DNA from: Colwellia sp.
GTDB lineage: Bacteria; Pseudomonadota; Gammaproteobacteria; Enterobacterales; Alteromonadaceae
Reading direction: 5' to 3'
DNA length: 64,000 nucleotides
Assembly: GCA_013215295.1 (NCBI GenBank)
Contig: JABSOZ010000008.1
Coordinates: forward strand, 1-64,000
Part shown: positions 17,255 through 26,242 of the stretch, in pieces
How the letters are laid out: the number at the start of each line of letters is the position of its first letter
Numbering within the stretch: the first letter of the stretch is position 1
Notes under the pieces: model-generated
What the model was told of the DNA's origin: nothing
Seen by the model: the letters and a program-made list of their open reading frames with translations, nothing else
Database searches by the model: none
Program-made: the position numbers and the translations under genes

Positions 17255-19981
17255 ATGAGGATAAAAAGAATAAATAAGTTTTTTAAAACACTGCTCTGTT
17301 TCACTGTACTAACAGTGGTGTTCTATATTGGCTACAATCAATATCAACGTTGGCAAAGTGATACTGATATTGCACAGCGAAAAGCTTCTCCACAAGGACA
17401 GCTTCCTACCTGGCTAACGCCAACACACTATGACTTAACGTTAAAAGTAACACCCGATACTGGACAATTTTCAGGTACAGTCGCGATAGCTGTGACTTTA
17501 ACCAAAGAAACCCAAACGCTTTGGTTACATGGTGAAGATATATCAGCGCTGTCAGCAAAGTTTATAACTCAAGATAACAATCACATTAATTTGACTTACC
17601 ATGAAATGGGTCATTCTGGCGTGGTGGCGTTAAAATCGACAAAGAAAATTATGCCGCAAAAAGGCACGATAGTTATTGAGTTTAAAGCAGACTTAGATGA
17701 TAGCCTATCAGGTTTATATTTAGTAAAAGATGGTGGTTTAGCCTACGCGTTTACACAATTTGGACCAAATTTCGCTCGCATGGCTTTTCCTAGCTTTGAT
17801 GAACCTAGGTTTAAAACACCTTTTGATATTTCATTAGTGATTAACAATGATCTTAAAGGCTTTTCCAATACGCCACAGCTTAAGCAACTGCAATTAGAAA
17901 ATGGCTTTAAAAAGTTAATATTTAAAACCAGTAAACCACTACCAACCTATTTAGTTGCTGTTGCCGTTGGTGATTTTGATGTGGTAACGCACAAAAATAT
18001 CCCCACCAGTGATGTGCGGGCTGTTGAAATTCCACTGAGAGGCATTGCAACTAAAGGAAAAGGGAAAGATTTAGCCTATGCACTCGAAAATACCGCGTCA
18101 ATTTTAGCAACAATAGAAAATTACTTTGGTACACCTTATCCTTATGAAAAATTAGATCTCGTTGCCGTTCCTGATTTTGCTGGAGGGGCAATGGAAAACG
18201 CTGGGCTTATTACCTATCGAGAGCAATTTTTATTATTGGGAGATAAACCGAGCTTAAAGCAAAAACAATATTATGCTGGTGTGCATGCCCATGAATTGGT
18301 TCATCAGTGGTTTGGTAATTTAGTCACTATGCCATGGTGGAATGATATTTGGTTAAATGAGTCATTTACCACCTGGATGTTTACTATGTTAATGAATGAA
18401 TGGGATCCCAACTTGGGTTTTGAACGCCGTATGGTCAGGGAAGGCCATAATGTCATGACACAGGATATATTTTTGCATACCCGAAATATTAGGGAACCCA
18501 TAAAAGATAGTGGTGATATTGTTAGTGCATTTGATCCCATATCCTACCAAAAAGGAGGTGCTGTTATACAGATGCTTGTAAACTATATTGGCAAAGACGA
18601 TTTTCGTAAAGGTGTCCAATATCATATGAAAAAGTATGCCTTTGGTCATGCAGATTCCACACAATTTATTGAGTCGATAGAAATGCACTCTGATAAAGCG
18701 GGCATTAACTCAGCATTTAATAGCTTTTTAAATCAAAAAGGTGTGCCCCTAATTTCCTTAGATTATCATTGTAGTGAACATGGCAATACCGTATCGATAG
18801 CACAGTCTCGTTATTTACCTCTAGGTGCACAATCTCAACCACAACAATTTTGGACTCTACCGGTATGTCTTAATTTATTAGCTGATGATAAGAGTCAAGA
18901 ACAATGTTTACTGGTTGAACAAGCGCAGCAAACTTTTGAGCTTGAAGCTAATTTCTGCCCAAGTGCCATTATGCCGAACGCCCAAGGTAAAGGTTATTAC
19001 CGCTGGACATTACCTCAAGCGCATCAAAAACAATTAATGCAACATTTTAACAAGCTTATCGCATCTGAGAAATACACCGTGGCGAGTAATTTGGCTGCTG
19101 AATTTAGGGCCGGTCGAATTGATGCTTCGAATTATCTGACATCGATTCAGCCTATTATTGCTGATACCGATTGGGACCTTATCAGTCAACCGATTGGCGA
19201 TATTACGTTTATTTCAAATTACATTGCTAACGATGATGAAAAAGAAAAAATTTCTAGTAATCTCAGTGATCTATACCAATCGAAATTAGATGATTTAGGG
19301 CTTTATGCAACAACTGCATTTGATCAAACCAACCCAGAAGAGGCTAAAATATTACGGAAAACCTTAATTAACTTGGTGGCATTGACTTTAGAGCAACCTA
19401 AGCTGCTCAATGAACTAGCAGCAATGGGCGAAAAACTTATCGGCTATCAAACCGATCATCAGTTAAATTTAAACCTCATCGAAGCTGAACTAATTGCGCC
19501 AGCACTCGCTAGCGCAGTAAAAGTGCACGGAATTGCGTTTGCGCAAGCATTACTAGCCCAGTTAGATCATACTGAAGATGGTACATCACGTCAGCGGATA
19601 TTAGTTGCGGTGGCTCGCAGTACCGATCCAGAAGTATCAGCATTGGTTATCGATATGCTAACGTCATTATCACTGAGGAATAATGAACGACTCACCTTAC
19701 TCATTACTCATGCGGATAGTAAAGAAAATCAGCAGGCCATCTATGAATGGCTCAAAGGTAACTTTTCAGTTATTTCTATGGTAGTCCCTGAAAAATATCT
19801 CAATAGGGTGACAATGGTGACTGCTGGTTTCTGTAGTAAAGAAATGAAACAAGACGTAGAAAATTTCTTTAGGCCGAAGTTAAATGAAATACCAGGACTA
19901 GAACGTTCTCTTTCAACAACATTAGAAAAAATAGAGATGTGTATCGCTTTGAAGGACTCACAAAGGGAAGTCAATATCTAG
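17255..19981 (+). CDS. Membrane-anchored M1-family aminopeptidase
   Basis: A 908-residue zinc aminopeptidase. Residues ~12-30 form one uncleaved membrane anchor or signal (TLLCFTVLTVVFYIGYNQY), placing the enzyme in the periplasm. Domain order is an M1 N-terminal beta domain (~50-240), a catalytic domain with GAMENAG (311-317), HELVH (346-350) and E369 in LNESF, then an ERAP1-like helical C-terminal domain (~550-890). All catalytic and zinc residues are present and the length is normal for the PepN/ERAP group. It probably cleaves N-terminal residues from peptides produced by secreted proteases such as the S8 enzymes further along. A shorter M1 enzyme lies at 352-2028. Confidence 0.93.
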   Translation: MRIKRINKFFKTLLCFTVLTVVFYIGYNQYQRWQSDTDIAQRKASPQGQLPTWLTPTHYDLTLKVTPDTGQFSGTVAIAVTLTKETQTLWLHGEDISALSAKFITQDNNHINLTYHEMGHSGVVALKSTKKIMPQKGTIVIEFKADLDDSLSGLYLVKDGGLAYAFTQFGPNFARMAFPSFDEPRFKTPFDISLVINNDLKGFSNTPQLKQLQLENGFKKLIFKTSKPLPTYLVAVAVGDFDVVTHKNIPTSDVRAVEIPLRGIATKGKGKDLAYALENTASILATIENYFGTPYPYEKLDLVAVPDFAGGAMENAGLITYREQFLLLGDKPSLKQKQYYAGVHAHELVHQWFGNLVTMPWWNDIWLNESFTTWMFTMLMNEWDPNLGFERRMVREGHNVMTQDIFLHTRNIREPIKDSGDIVSAFDPISYQKGGAVIQMLVNYIGKDDFRKGVQYHMKKYAFGHADSTQFIESIEMHSDKAGINSAFNSFLNQKGVPLISLDYHCSEHGNTVSIAQSRYLPLGAQSQPQQFWTLPVCLNLLADDKSQEQCLLVEQAQQTFELEANFCPSAIMPNAQGKGYYRWTLPQAHQKQLMQHFNKLIASEKYTVASNLAAEFRAGRIDASNYLTSIQPIIADTDWDLISQPIGDITFISNYIANDDEKEKISSNLSDLYQSKLDDLGLYATTAFDQTNPEEAKILRKTLINLVALTLEQPKLLNELAAMGEKLIGYQTDHQLNLNLIEAELIAPALASAVKVHGIAFAQALLAQLDHTEDGTSRQRILVAVARSTDPEVSALVIDMLTSLSLRNNERLTLLITHADSKENQQAIYEWLKGNFSVISMVVPEKYLNRVTMVTAGFCSKEMKQDVENFFRPKLNEIPGLERSLSTTLEKIEMCIALKDSQREVNI

Positions 19982-20698
19982 CCGTTCGTTTTTTATCTAC
20001 TTCATTAAAATCAGCTAAAAGGGAGACGTCTTTAAGCTGACTTTAATCAAACCTATGGTGGATATTAAAAAGTAAACCTGAACAGTAATATTAATCCTAA
20101 TGTCTGCTTTTTTGGAAGAGCTGCAGTTAAGGATTGAAGTCATTACTTCCCACTACGCACGAAAGTGATCCTAAATATTGCTGATTGAGTCTTAGATATT
20201 ATGACTGAAAAACCATCGATTCAGAAAAATGTTCTTGGCGGTATCCCTTTAAAAACAAACAAGCGTAAATGAGACTAATCTCAAACATTATGCGTAGTCA
20301 CAACTGCGCATAATGTTTGAGGTTATCAATCACTAATTGAGATTTAAGCCCTATGATATATGCTACTTTGCGACCTTTATTGATATGAAAAAGTAGTCTC
20401 TACTGGGCTGTTTTGTGCCAACAACGGTTATTCAGCCACAAGGTTTATATTTCAGCAACAATTCTAAAATCACGTCGTGAAATTAAACGTAGATTTAGAT
20501 TAGATTTTGGTATTAATAACTTCTAGGGTCAGAAGCTTCAAACCAACATCAAATGATGATTGAATTGAGTAACTCTGTTGAATGTTGAGAAAGGGATATA
20601 AATTGAGGTGTAACTCCAGCGGAATACTCTTGTTCTGTGCTTTATTTCTTCAAGAAAATGTCCTTTATCTCAATCTGATGAATGAAATTACGCTCATC
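19982..20698. other. Intergenic region rich in repeats
   Basis: About 700 bases without a credible gene. The central part (20155-20350) is a copy of the dispersed repeat family described separately. Bases 20390-20460 loosely resemble 21950-22000 (GTTTTGT, a short gap, then GCCACA), hinting at shared decayed mobile DNA. No intact open frame supports this. Confidence 0.5.
20155..20350 (+). repeat. Dispersed repeat, long form (copy A) with perfect hairpin
   Basis: The copy starts ACGCACGAAAGTGATCCTAA and shares AAATATTGCTGATTGAG, TATGACTGAAAAACC and CTTTAAAAA with copies at 21621-21870 and 28184-28340. Near its right end CTCAAACATTATGCG (20280-20294) and CGCATAATGTTTGAG (20307-20321) form a perfect 15-bp stem with a 12-base loop. 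The right arm is also the start of the short repeat form. Confidence 0.65.
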
Positions 20699-21427
20699 TC
20701 AGAATCCATGTTTTGCTAAAATTTTGTTCATTTCCCCTGACTCAGACAGCTTTTTAAGCCCCAAATTAAACGCCTCCACCTTTATTTTAAAATCCTTTGT
20801 CTTCTTTGAGAGCATCAGGTATTGATTTAACACTTCAACTGCTGGGTCAATCCATTCCAATTGCTTTATATGTTGTAGTGCTTCTGTACGAATAATATAT
20901 CTTCCTAACGCCTTGTCTGTATAGGCTAAATCAATTCGACCTACCGCCAATTTTAGTAGGTTTTGTTTGTCTGTCTTAACTGCGTAAGTTTTCAAATTAG
21001 CTTCCTTGAAACTACTAGGATTACTGTACCCTTGAACTACTCCTATTCTGTAATGTTTTAAATCTTCAAAGGAATCAAATTTAATATTTTCCCCTGCTCG
21101 TTTAAAGAAACCAACTTCGTTCGGAGGCAGGGGGGCTGAAAAAACGAACCATTGTTCTCGTTCCTTTCTGTACCAAGCAGTGAATATCCCATCATAGATC
21201 CCTTCTTTTGCTCCTTGTAATCCTCTTTCCCACGGAACAAATTTTAACTCCACTTCAAACCCAACTTTATTATAAGCTTTGATAATAATTTCTGTGATGG
21301 GTCCTCCATTTTCTAAACTTTTCCCATAATAAGGAGGATAATCTGTATAAGCCAAAACCACCTTATTATCATTAGCTTCTGCAGGGAACGCATAAATCAA
21401 TAATGCTACCAAAAATTTATATATCAT
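20699..21427 (-). CDS. Periplasmic solute-binding protein, family 3
   Basis: A 242-residue exported protein with a short signal peptide (cut after AFPAEA). It has the fold signature of ABC-transporter family 3 binding proteins (SBP_bac_3): VVLAYTDYPPYYG, GPITEIIIKAYNKVGFEVEL, DGIFTAWYRKEREQWFVFS, IGVVQGYSNPSSF and GRIDLAYTDKALGRY. Family 3 members bind amino acids or related small polar ligands. There is no permease or ATPase gene nearby, so it is an orphan binding protein, common in Alteromonadales and possibly acting as a sensor rather than in transport. Start: ATG 21427, with GGAAGTG upstream. Confidence 0.85.
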   Translation of the reverse strand: MIYKFLVALLIYAFPAEANDNKVVLAYTDYPPYYGKSLENGGPITEIIIKAYNKVGFEVELKFVPWERGLQGAKEGIYDGIFTAWYRKEREQWFVFSAPLPPNEVGFFKRAGENIKFDSFEDLKHYRIGVVQGYSNPSSFKEANLKTYAVKTDKQNLLKLAVGRIDLAYTDKALGRYIIRTEALQHIKQLEWIDPAVEVLNQYLMLSKKTKDFKIKVEAFNLGLKKLSESGEMNKILAKHGF

Positions 21428-22477
21428 TTTGATTCACTTCCATAAGAAGTTAAAGCCCTGCTCTTTTTGAATTCCCTCAAGTATAGAGCAATTAGGTATT
21501 TATTTCTTTTCGTAGCATTAACGATATATTGCTTGCTGAAGCATGAATAGGGGCACGACATTCGTATAAAACATCAGGAACTGAATATCATAATTTTAGG
21601 TTTAATTTTTATCAAAGGAATACGCAGAAAGTGATTCTAAATATTGCTGATTGAGTTTCATATACTATGACTGAAAAACCACCTTTTCATAAATGTGAAT
21701 TTGATAGAAATCTTTTAAAAACAACTCTCTGTAAATGAGAGCAATCTCAATCGTTATGCATATTCACACATAAATAATAAGAATCGCGTCAATAAATAAG
21801 AATGTCGATGCATGTGGTATTGCGTATAATGCTTGATATTACTAATCAACTGATGAGATTAGTTTCAAAATACGATCTCTAATAACACTTTGCTGACATA
21901 ACGTATTATATGAATAGACATCACGAATGAGATTTTTGGACATGAGATTGATATGTTTTGTACAACATTCACTTATGCCACAGGTTGTGTGAAAACTCCC
22001 AGCTTAAAATTTTTATGTGACGCTACGTAATTTATCAGGTGATTTCCACCATACGTACTACAGAATTTACTCTGCAGAGTCTTTTTTCGTTGATATAGTC
22101 CAATTACGTTAGTTCAAAATAGTTTTCACACCGGCTGGCCACAAAGCCGACCTAATTTAGACGTGAATTTATCTTAAAAAATAGTCCGCTCCGCCTCCTC
22201 AGCGGTCATTCAGTGTTCATTATGTAATGATCACTTGGTGCGACCGAGTAACAATTTTGTTCAACATCCGCAGTAGGCTCAAAAGAAGTCATTACGGTTT
22301 TGTTCTACAAAAAACGAACTTTTGCCACAAATAGTAGAATACTTTTCTTGCTATTTAGCAGAGCTATACTTAGATTACGATACAGTAAAGATAAAAATCA
22401 ATGAAAAAATGGCTATTTGGGGGGTAAATAAATTAAATCAAGTTCTCTAAGGAAAGTTCCTCAGGTCAATATAAAAC
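21428..22477. other. Intergenic region with repeat, no gene seen
   Basis: About 1 kb, mostly AT-rich. It contains the long dispersed repeat copy B (21621-21870). The stretch 22130-22300 is GC-richer than its surroundings (GGCTGGCCACAAAGCC, CCGCTCCGCCTCCTCAGCGG) and may be foreign or an eroded gene end; no frame is open. Confidence 0.5.
21621..21870 (+). repeat. Dispersed repeat, long form (copy B)
   Basis: The copy begins ACGCAGAAAGTGATTCTAAA and continues TATTGCTGATTGAGTTTCA and ATGACTGAAAAACCACC. It ends with the short form TTGCGTATAATGCTTGATAT followed by AATCAACTGATGAGATT. Compared with copy A it has an insertion of about 45 bases between the two hairpin arms, and the arms no longer pair well. 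Confidence 0.6.
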
Positions 22478-23205
22478 ATGTTTGTAGCGGAAAAAAATAT
22501 ATTCTATTCTTATTCTTCAATTGTTTTCTAGGGATATCAATTGCCAGTGCGGATTCATTTATTTCAGCTGTTTCTCCAGATTACCCCAAAGGGTTTCATG
22601 TAAAGATAATAAAGTATATCAGCAGGGAGTTGGAGGTTGATGTTGAGTTTCTTTATGCTCCTCTTGGTAGACGAGTACGTATGCTAAGCATTGGACAATT
22701 AGATTTACTCGTTGGATTACGTAAAACACCAGAAAGAGAAGAGCACTTTATTTTTATAAAGCCTTTCTATAGGTTAGGTAAACCTTCCTCTGGTTTTTAT
22801 ATAAATACACAGACTAAAAACTTTATTGATAAAAACGCCACTTCACGTATAAAATTAATAGCAATGGCGACTGGTTCGACTTACATTCAGGATTACAAAC
22901 TAGAGTTTCCTTATGAGGTAATTCAAGTTGTTTCGTTAGTACAGGGGATTGAACTGTTAAAAAAAGGTCGAGTTGACGCTTTTATATATGGAAAAAAAGC
23001 GGCTGATATCGAATTAAACAAAATGAATTTACATTATATAAAGCCTTCATTAATGATTACTCCAACTGCGGATAAGAATAATGCATCATATATAGCCATT
23101 TCTAAATCGTCTAAATTAGTTAATCATATTAATAAGCTTTCACAAATATCATCAAATCTACTCAATGGGAAATTTAAAGAACTTTACGACTCTCATTATA
23201 AGTAG
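22478..23205 (+). pseudogene. Family 3 solute-binding protein gene with apparent frameshift
   Basis: From 22492 the frame reads KKYILFLFFNCFLGISIAS (signal peptide), then ADSFISAVSPDYPKGFHV and on through a family 3 binding-protein body (GQLDLLVGLRKTPEREEHFI, KGRVDAFIYGK) to the stop at 23205. That frame has no ATG, GTG or TTG until 22630. The only sensible start, ATG 22478, is one base out of frame. Adding one A to the seven-A run at 22491-22497 would join them as MFVAEKKYILFLFF. So the gene is inactive, phase-variable in the A-run, or affected by a sequencing error. Codon use in the rest looks intact, which favours a recent or reversible change. Confidence 0.7.
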
Positions 23206-23687
23206 CTGTGAAGTAAATTTAACCCAAGGCCTTAAGCGGACGTTAGCTATAACTACCTGCTAATGTCGCCTAGCGCACAAAGTGATCATTGTTGTATTTA
23301 AATCTCGACAACTTATGCGCGAGTCTCACTCTCATGTCTAACAATCCATCTAGCTCGAAAATATTATCTCCTGAAGCTATTGATTCAACAGGTGCTACTT
23401 GTTGAGATAATCTCACTAGTGATGTCGATTCATATTAACTGTAAAACAAAATTTGGCTTAGTGTTTGTATCAATAAAACCCAAGTATCAGATAAAAAATT
23501 GTTGGTTAAAAGTTAAGGAACGAAAATAGTCTAAGCCTTTTTGTATTATCTTATGGGGCTTAATAATTTCGCTTATTCCAATCTAGACTTCTATTTTTCA
23601 ATATATGGTGCTCAATTGATTTACGTATATTAAGCTTTACCCCAGAATGAGTATCAAGATCTGGCTTAGATTGCATCGCTTCGATCT
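23206..23687. other. Intergenic region, possible small ORF remnant
   Basis: No solid gene. On the minus strand 23560-23700 is open for 46 codons from an ATG at 23700, but that ATG lies inside the degenerate attC site, so a shorter product from the ATG at 23676 (38 residues, ending WNKRNY) is the only reasonable reading. I cannot assign a family. Confidence 0.35.
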
Positions 23688-23777
23688 TAATAACATCCAT
23701 ATCAGCAAAAGGGATAATTTATTGCTGGCTAAATGCTGAAAGGAGTTAAAACAACCAGCTTGTCCAGCTTGTTAGGC
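23688..23777 (-). repeat. Degenerate integron attC-like site
   Basis: Read on the minus strand it starts GCCTAACAAGC (23777-23767), the first core site of an attC, overlapping the stop codon of the cassette gene (GCC TAA C). It continues with TTTAGCCAGCAATAA, aligning with TTTAGCCAACAATTA in the complete attC at 24204-24304, and ends in GATGTTATTA where the intact site has GCGTTAGGC. The second core is altered (GTTATTA), so recombination here is probably impaired. Confidence 0.5.
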
Positions 23778-24173
23778 TTTTTGGGCAACAACCTTTTTTA
23801 AGACAAAAAATATTATTAATAAGTACACAATGGTAGCAATATGCTTAGCAACAACCTTAATTGGTGCTTGAGCTTCATATGCGAGTATCCCATCTGTAAT
23901 TGGCATAACAACCGCAAATAATGAGCCCCACATTAAAACAATATAATTTCGAGTATATAAAAGGTAACCAAAAATCAAGGCAATAAAAATGGTACGTGAA
24001 CCATATATTTTCACCCAATCAGCATCCATATTCGAAAAAAGTTCAGTGCCTCTTGCAGCAGAAAACAATGCGGGTTCGAAGGAAGCAAAAGTACCATAAA
24101 AACCCTGTAACAAAACTATAAGTAAAACTAATACAAAACCTACTTTTTCTAATTTGGTATTTTTATTCGTCAT
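23772..24173 (-). CDS. Small integral membrane protein in an integron-type cassette (DUF4267-like)
   Basis: A 133-residue protein with four hydrophobic helices (VGFVLVLLIVLLQGFYGTF; SRTIFIALIFGYLLYT; YIVLMWGSLFAVVMPITDG; TIVYLLIIFFVLKK). The order and the SRTIFIA segment suggest the DUF4267 family; that label is tentative and the function unknown. The stop TAA is part of GCCTAAC, the core site of the following attC, and a full attC ends about 30 bases before the start. This is the layout of a mobile integron gene cassette. The frame is open from a GTG at 24188; I use the ATG at 24173 with AGGTGA upstream. Confidence 0.7.
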   Translation of the reverse strand: MTNKNTKLEKVGFVLVLLIVLLQGFYGTFASFEPALFSAARGTELFSNMDADWVKIYGSRTIFIALIFGYLLYTRNYIVLMWGSLFAVVMPITDGILAYEAQAPIKVVAKHIATIVYLLIIFFVLKKVVAQKA

Positions 24174-24203
24174 AATATCCATTTTCACCTGAATTATAGA
24201 AAA

Positions 24204-24304
24204 GCCTAACGCCCCATTAAGAGGCTTTTAATTGTTGGCTAAAATTTGAAACGAAGCGGAAACTAGCCAACTGTTAATAGTTATAATTGATTGGCTTGTT
24301 AGGC
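24204..24304 (-). repeat. Integron attC recombination site
   Basis: On the minus strand the 101-base site opens with GCCTAACAAGCC (24304-24293) and closes with CTTAATGGGGCGTTAGGC (24221-24204). The two 7-base cores, GCCTAAC and GTTAGGC, are perfect inverses and match the RYYYAAC / GTTRRRY consensus. Between them GTTGGCTA and TAGCCAAC form a central stem. This is the architecture of attC sites in chromosomal integrons. No integrase gene or attI is in the window. Confidence 0.8.
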
Positions 24305-24337
24305 GTTTTTACTTAAAAGCACAATAGTAGCAATAAG
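24299..24337 (-). pseudogene. 3' remnant of a preceding cassette gene
   Basis: In frame with the TAA inside GCCTAAC, the minus strand reads LIATIVLLSKNA and then stops, preceded by an in-frame stop. It resembles the C-terminal end of the neighbouring cassette protein (HIATIVYLL...AQKA). It is probably the tail of an earlier cassette gene whose 5' part was lost. Confidence 0.4.
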
Positions 24338-24412
24338 TTACTATATTAAATCAATAAACAAAAGTCACCGAAAATATCTCCACGCTACTCACCAAATCAA
24401 TAATTTTTTGCC

Positions 24413-24757
24413 TTAAGCACCAAAGCTTATTTGAGCTGAAGGCAAAAATCGGATTGAGATAAAGGGAATTAAGAATTCGGTTAATCGGGAGTAGCGACTG
24501 TTTGTGCTAATGGTTAACACTCTGTTATTTATTAAACACGACAAATAGTCAGATATACGCCAAGTATCAAAAAAGCCAACCCAACTAAACGCTGAATGGA
24601 AATGATAGAAGCCGCTGTAATATGACCTGCCATCTTTCAATTTTAACTGAGCCTTTTCGGACGTCACCACTAAGATGTTATCAGCCATGGTCACAGGAGG
24701 AAGCATAAGGCTTGCTGAAGTGACGGCAGCAGTGGCAAGTAAATATTTAACTGTCAT
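24413..24757 (-). pseudogene. Truncated DJ-1/PfpI-like exported protein gene
   Basis: The first ~50 codons give a signal peptide (LLATAAVTSASLMLPPVTMA) and then DNILVVTSEKAQLKLKDGRS and YYSGFY. This resembles the N-terminal strand and TGFYL loop of DJ-1/PfpI (type 1 glutamine amidotransferase-like) proteins. After SGFYH the sequence no longer resembles the family and ends at 114 residues instead of about 250; the catalytic Cys elbow is missing. The downstream side is the integron-cassette region, so the gene was probably cut when foreign DNA entered. It is last in the GST-tautomerase gene cluster. The family call from 25 residues is tentative; it could also be a small secreted protein in its own right. 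Confidence 0.45.
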
Positions 24758-24791
24758 GATAGGAATCTCATTGTTTGATACTGATTAATCA

Positions 24792-25010
24792 TTATTCGGT
24801 TGATGACGTTAATGCTTCCTTACGCAGCTCAGTCACTTGGTCAAAGCCAATACCCCAATTGTCTGTGTTGATTTCATCTATGACCACAAATGTCGTTGCC
24901 GGGTTTTTATTTAGTACCTCAACCATTAACTGGGTACAGCCTTTTATAATGGCCTTTTTTTGTTCATTGGTTACGCTTTCATCAGTAATTTTTACATTAA
25001 TATATGGCAT
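24792..25010 (-). CDS. 4-oxalocrotonate tautomerase family protein
   Basis: A 72-residue protein beginning MPYINVKITDES. The Pro after the initiator Met is the catalytic N-terminal proline of the tautomerase superfamily once Met is removed. The rest fits the small beta-alpha-beta subunit: EQKKAIIKGCTQLMVEVLNK and TTFVVIDEINTDNWGIG. These enzymes form hexamers or trimers and interconvert keto and enol forms of small organic acids; the exact substrate cannot be read from sequence. Its cluster neighbours (GST, FrnE-like, NTF2-like) suggest detoxification of a quinone or aromatic compound, which is inference. Confidence 0.88.
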   Translation of the reverse strand: MPYINVKITDESVTNEQKKAIIKGCTQLMVEVLNKNPATTFVVIDEINTDNWGIGFDQVTELRKEALTSSTE

Positions 25011-25055
25011 ATTTCTTTCCTTTTTTTGATGTGATTAAATGTATGGATATATGTC

Positions 25056-25745
25056 TTAAACGACAGCCTGTTGTGTCGTGCGTGATTCTTTGATAAATGT
25101 TGACAAGATATCTTCGAAATATTTTACCGAATTGGAACCAGAAATTAGGGTGCTTTCATTTACAATGAACGCAGGTATGCTGCTAATATTAAATGCTTTA
25201 TAACGGGAAGATTTCTTGTCTAATTCTTGGCTTAACTCTTGGTTTAGTTCCGTTGACGTTAGTGCTGCATTGGCTCTTTGCCTATCAAAGCCTAATTCTT
25301 CAGCAATATTCAACAATACCGTTAAGTTACTAATATCCTGTCCGTCTTTAAAATAGGCTTTAATCAAATGTTCATTAAGCTCAGTTTGTTTATTAAACCG
25401 CTCTGCCAAGTGCATTAATAAATGTGCATTTCGGGTATTGTAGTAATGCGTTCTTTTCGAAAAATCAATGCTGACACCCGCTTTTGCTGCGGTGGTAACT
25501 AATGATCGTTGATAAGCAAATAACTTCCGCTCATTCCAGCCCATTTGACGACTAAAGAAACTGGCTATCGATTCGCCAACATCAGCCATATTGGGATTTA
25601 ATTCAAAAGGCAAGAAATGAAAATCAACGTCAATGTTTAAATTATTAATGGCGGTTTTAATATTGTTGTAGCCAATGGGACACCAAGAACAAACTATGTC
25701 GTGGACCATCTCAATTTTTAATTTTTTAGTACTTAATGTCGTCAT
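25056..25745 (-). CDS. DsbA-family oxidoreductase, FrnE-like
   Basis: A 229-residue cytoplasmic thioredoxin-fold protein with the active-site motif CSWCP (Cys19 and Cys22) and the DSBA insertion typical of the FrnE group: FHFLPFELNPNM, YFKDGQDISNLTVLLNIAEE and a late SSIPAFIVN with the cis-Pro. There is no signal peptide, unlike periplasmic DsbA. FrnE-like proteins are linked to polyketide tailoring or oxidative and metal stress. The start ATG shares its A with the stop of the upstream NTF2-like gene, so the two are translationally coupled. Confidence 0.9.
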   Translation of the reverse strand: MTTLSTKKLKIEMVHDIVCSWCPIGYNNIKTAINNLNIDVDFHFLPFELNPNMADVGESIASFFSRQMGWNERKLFAYQRSLVTTAAKAGVSIDFSKRTHYYNTRNAHLLMHLAERFNKQTELNEHLIKAYFKDGQDISNLTVLLNIAEELGFDRQRANAALTSTELNQELSQELDKKSSRYKAFNISSIPAFIVNESTLISGSNSVKYFEDILSTFIKESRTTQQAVV

Positions 25746-26137
25746 TATTGTTGCCCCTTGGTATCGGTATACATTTTGCTAACGATTTGCCACTGACCAT
25801 CTTCTTTAAGTAGCCCAAGAAAGTCGATGTAGTTAAAATCAAACAAGGGACAATAAACTTTTGCCATGGCTTGGTCTTGTACCACATCAATGGCTAATAT
25901 TTTAAAGTCAAAGGGCTTGTTTAGTTGCGCTGGAACCGATCGACTTTCAACATCGGTTAACCACTGTACTAATGAGCGTCGAACACCGGGGGCTTTTAAC
26001 CAAACATCACTATGGAATAATGATTTTAGCTTGGTTATATCACCATGATGAAGACCATCAAAATAGCTTAGTAAAATGGCCGTGATATCGGTAAAGTCAC
26101 TGGTAGTTTCAGTTAGGGATGTATTAACATGGTTCAT
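25745..26137 (-). CDS. NTF2-like / lumazine-binding-like protein
   Basis: A 130-residue protein of the NTF2-like alpha+beta barrel superfamily, closest in appearance to the group labelled putative lumazine-binding: ITAILLSYFDGLHHGDITKL, LFHSDVWLKAPGVRR, then IDVVQDQAMAKVYCP and DFLGLLKEDGQWQIVSKMY. Members are small enzymes or ligand-binding proteins with varied functions; no catalytic residue can be assigned. It is coupled to the FrnE-like gene. Confidence 0.8.
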   Translation of the reverse strand: MNHVNTSLTETTSDFTDITAILLSYFDGLHHGDITKLKSLFHSDVWLKAPGVRRSLVQWLTDVESRSVPAQLNKPFDFKILAIDVVQDQAMAKVYCPLFDFNYIDFLGLLKEDGQWQIVSKMYTDTKGQQ

Positions 26138-26242
26138 TTATTTACTCGCAGTTTGTAAAGGCTAAGGGCAAAGGGATAAGAGAAAAGGTTAGTGCCTTCA
26201 GTGCTAAGCAATCACCTTTCCATCACTGTTTTTGTTTTGTTT

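Noticed and set aside
22401-22427. ATG with poly-G run as an alternative start of the binding-protein gene
   Set aside because: The frame closes after eight codons and no single shift in the G-run joins it to the coding frame without meeting further stops.
23206-23300. Second attC-like end (CTTAAGCGGACGTTAGCT) after the frameshifted binding-protein gene
   Set aside because: The core does not fit GTTRRRY and no matching inverse core or central stem is found nearby.
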